Origin: CAYRML01 sp964425485
GTDB taxonomy: Bacteria > Bacillota > Dehalobacteriia > UBA4068
Assembly: GCA_964425485.1 (NCBI GenBank)
Contig: CAYRML010000071.1
Coordinates: 1 to 7,013 of the forward strand
DNA: 7,013 bases
Direction of reading: 5' to 3'
Both the position numbers and the translations under genes were made by a program. The notes under the pieces are model-generated. The model saw only the letters and a list, made by a program, of their open reading frames with translations, did not search any database and was not told the DNA's origin. Positions 5,886 through 7,013 of this stretch are shown piece by piece (within the stretch, counting starts at the first letter, position 1; each line of letters opens with the position of its first letter).

Positions 5886-6055
5886 GCTGCATACAGCAAA
5901 GGGCAAGATAAATGTAATTTGATTATGGTTAACCCGAAGCATATTGCAAGAGAGCATATTTATTATGTTATCCTGGAAAAAGGCAATAATTTTCGGACAA
6001 TCCACCTATAGAGTTAGTCATGGTATAAGGCGGAACTACCAATCTCTACTTTCAT

Positions 6056-6098
6056 AAATAGCCGAGAGGATATGGATATCCATTCTCTCGGCTATTTT
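6056..6098 (+). terminator. Strong hairpin, probable rho-independent terminator
   Basis: AAATAGCCGAGAG (6056-6068) pairs perfectly with CTCTCGGCTATTT (6085-6097). The loop itself contains the palindrome ATGGATATCCAT (6072-6083), so nearly the whole 42 bases can fold into one long stem with a small internal loop. The descending arm ends in TTTT. The T tract is short, but the arm is GC-rich enough to terminate, and the A-rich left edge could allow some termination in the opposite direction. It lies 170 bases after the zinc-ribbon stop. Confidence 0.65.
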
Positions 6099-6205
6099 GC
6101 GCTTCTAAACAGTAAATTTTGCGCGGAGATATCGAGCAGAGTGTAGAAGTCTCACCTACTATAAGCGCACAATTAAGCACTGATGGGATTTGGTTGAACG
6201 GCATG

Positions 6206-6260
6206 GGCAGTAAATATAAAAAATTACTTATAAATATAAGAAATAATATAATTAACTGCC
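6206..6260. repeat. Nested inverted repeats in AT-rich DNA
   Basis: GGCAGT (6206-6211) and ACTGCC (6255-6260) form inverted arms around an AT-rich interior that contains CTTATA-AA-TATAAG (6227-6240), itself a perfect short inverted repeat. The location upstream of the secreted-protein gene would suit a regulator-binding or bent-DNA region. The interior repeat could easily arise by chance in such AT-rich sequence. Confidence 0.3.
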
Positions 6261-6363
6261 TTTAAAAATCATGAAGAGAGTTTTATGGTACACATAATAG
6301 TATACAATAGATTATGAAGGGAATTAATCACAATCAATCAATTTTATATAGGAGGATCGGTAT

Positions 6364-7013
6364 ATGCATAAAAGTATTAGGTTTTTTATTTTATTAGCAG
6401 TTATAGCCTTATCTTTTGCAGCTTCTATGACAACATTTGCTTCTGAAACGGATAAAGGAATTTTTGCCAATAACAGCATCTTAACAAACGAAGCAAGCAC
6501 TGATGCTACTTTGCAATGGTTAGGGTTATCCGATGGATCAGGCGATACCGTTTCACTTTCGCCGTCATTTGTTTCCGGTACCACAAGTTATAGCGCTGAT
6601 GTTAAGGAAAATCAAACCACAGTAGACATTGGTTTTGAGGCATATGATAGCAATGCAGAGGTAAAACTCTCTTTTAATGATAATTATATGGAAACATATG
6701 ATGGCAGCGGCCATTCAGGAGATTTGACCTTGGCTGAAGGTTCTAATGAAATTGAATTACAAGTGACGGCTGAAGACGGGGTGACAGTCAAAACCTATAC
6801 TATCACCATCAATAAGGTGCCTTTAAGTAATTCAGCCGATTTAACTGAGATCCGTTTATCCGACAGGTCTTCCAATCAGAATGTTATACTGGATCCCGGA
6901 TTTGATGAAGATATTATTGAATATTCAGCCGACGTAAAAGAAAATTGCAGTACATTAAGAGTAAGATTTGCAGCCGATAAAATTAAGTCCGAAGTAAAAC
7001 TTTATCTTAATGA
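6364..7013 (+). CDS. Secreted protein with cadherin-like beta-sandwich repeats, 5' part only
   Basis: A perfect AGGAGG site (6350-6355) precedes ATG 6364, and the frame stays open for 216 codons to the right edge. Residues 1-26 are a signal peptide (MHKSIRFF, a hydrophobic run, probable cleavage after TTFA), with no lipobox. Residues of about 49-151 form one complete repeat of the bacterial 'cadherin-like beta sandwich' type: LQWLGLSDG, then LSPSF, TTSYSADV, LAEGSNEIELQV, and the terminal EDGVTVKTYTITI. A second copy starts near 159 (ADLTEIRLSD, LDPGF, IIEYSADV) and is cut by the edge. Such repeats are usually found in large cell-surface or extracellular proteins of Bacillota, as spacers or adhesive modules beside other domains. 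The catalytic or anchoring part, if any, lies outside the window. The hairpin at 6056 and an AT-rich leader separate it from the operon, so it is probably an independent unit. Confidence 0.85.
   Translation, partial: MHKSIRFFILLAVIALSFAASMTTFASETDKGIFANNSILTNEASTDATLQWLGLSDGSGDTVSLSPSFVSGTTSYSADVKENQTTVDIGFEAYDSNAEVKLSFNDNYMETYDGSGHSGDLTLAEGSNEIELQVTAEDGVTVKTYTITINKVPLSNSADLTEIRLSDRSSNQNVILDPGFDEDIIEYSADVKENCSTLRVRFAADKIKSEVKLYLN

Larger units (their letters stand above)
5886..6363. other. Non-coding stretch between the zinc-ribbon gene and the secreted-protein gene
   Basis: I see no supported gene here; only frames of about 30 codons without ribosome sites occur. It contains the hairpin at 6056-6097, a repeated ATTTTGCGC (6094-6102 and 6116-6124), and a very AT-rich block at about 6211-6255 flanked by GGCAGT and ACTGCC. 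The last part is the leader of the gene at 6364. No tRNA, rRNA or recognisable riboswitch was found by eye. Confidence 0.5.

Noticed and set aside
5925..6011. A 28-codon frame starting at ATG 5925 and an overlapping 30-codon frame nearby
   Set aside because: No ribosome site, no recognisable motif, and frames of this length are expected by chance in this non-coding stretch.
6094..6124. Direct repeat ATTTTGCGC (two copies) as a possible insertion-site duplication
   Set aside because: Only 9 bases long with 13 bases between copies, no inserted element, and the first copy is part of the hairpin's descending arm.
6160..6215. Possible riboswitch (c-di-GMP type) upstream of the surface-protein gene
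   Set aside because: The GC-containing stretch does not show the conserved GNRA receptor or core motifs of that class.
6270..6310. Promoter for the secreted-protein gene (CATAAT or TACAAT as -10)
   Set aside because: Neither hexamer has a convincing -35 at the right distance, so no single promoter can be supported.

Overview
The window looks like chromosome of a low-to-moderate GC member of the Bacillota, probably an anaerobic clostridium or negativicute. The grounds are strong AGGAGG-type ribosome sites, TTG starts, SpoIIE/RsbW/STAS signalling proteins, lipoprotein signals and a clostridial-style short zinc-ribbon protein. I cannot name the genus.

Layout: (1) 1-436, minus strand: the 5' part of a very AT-rich gene running off the left edge, with a possible HIRAN-like region. 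(2) 437-656: a divergent promoter region. (3) 657-5565, plus strand: six tightly packed genes that look like one operon: a membrane PP2C (SpoIIE-type) phosphatase with a LytS-type 5TM sensor; a substrate-binding lipoprotein; an amino-acid-type ABC permease; an ABC ATPase with an extra C-terminal RsbW-like domain; a STAS anti-sigma-factor antagonist; and an RsbW-like kinase/anti-sigma protein. (4) 5619-5885: a small zinc-ribbon protein. (5) 5886-6363: non-coding, with a strong terminator-like hairpin. (6) 6364 to the right edge: the start of a secreted protein with cadherin-like beta-sandwich repeats.

The operon is the interesting part. It joins a full polar amino acid ABC importer (binding protein, permease, ATPase) to a full partner-switching circuit (phosphatase, phosphorylatable STAS protein, kinase). 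The link is also physical: the transporter ATPase carries a degenerate RsbW-like ATPase domain at its C terminus. In addition, the binding protein has its two lobes in reversed order (lobe 2, then lobe 1, a circular permutation), and the permease begins with a lipoprotein signal and lipobox, as if it had been split from a binding-protein/permease fusion. My inference is that substrate binding or transport is coupled to phosphorylation of the STAS protein, either to control an unlinked sigma factor or other target, or to control the transporter itself. No sigma factor gene is in the window.
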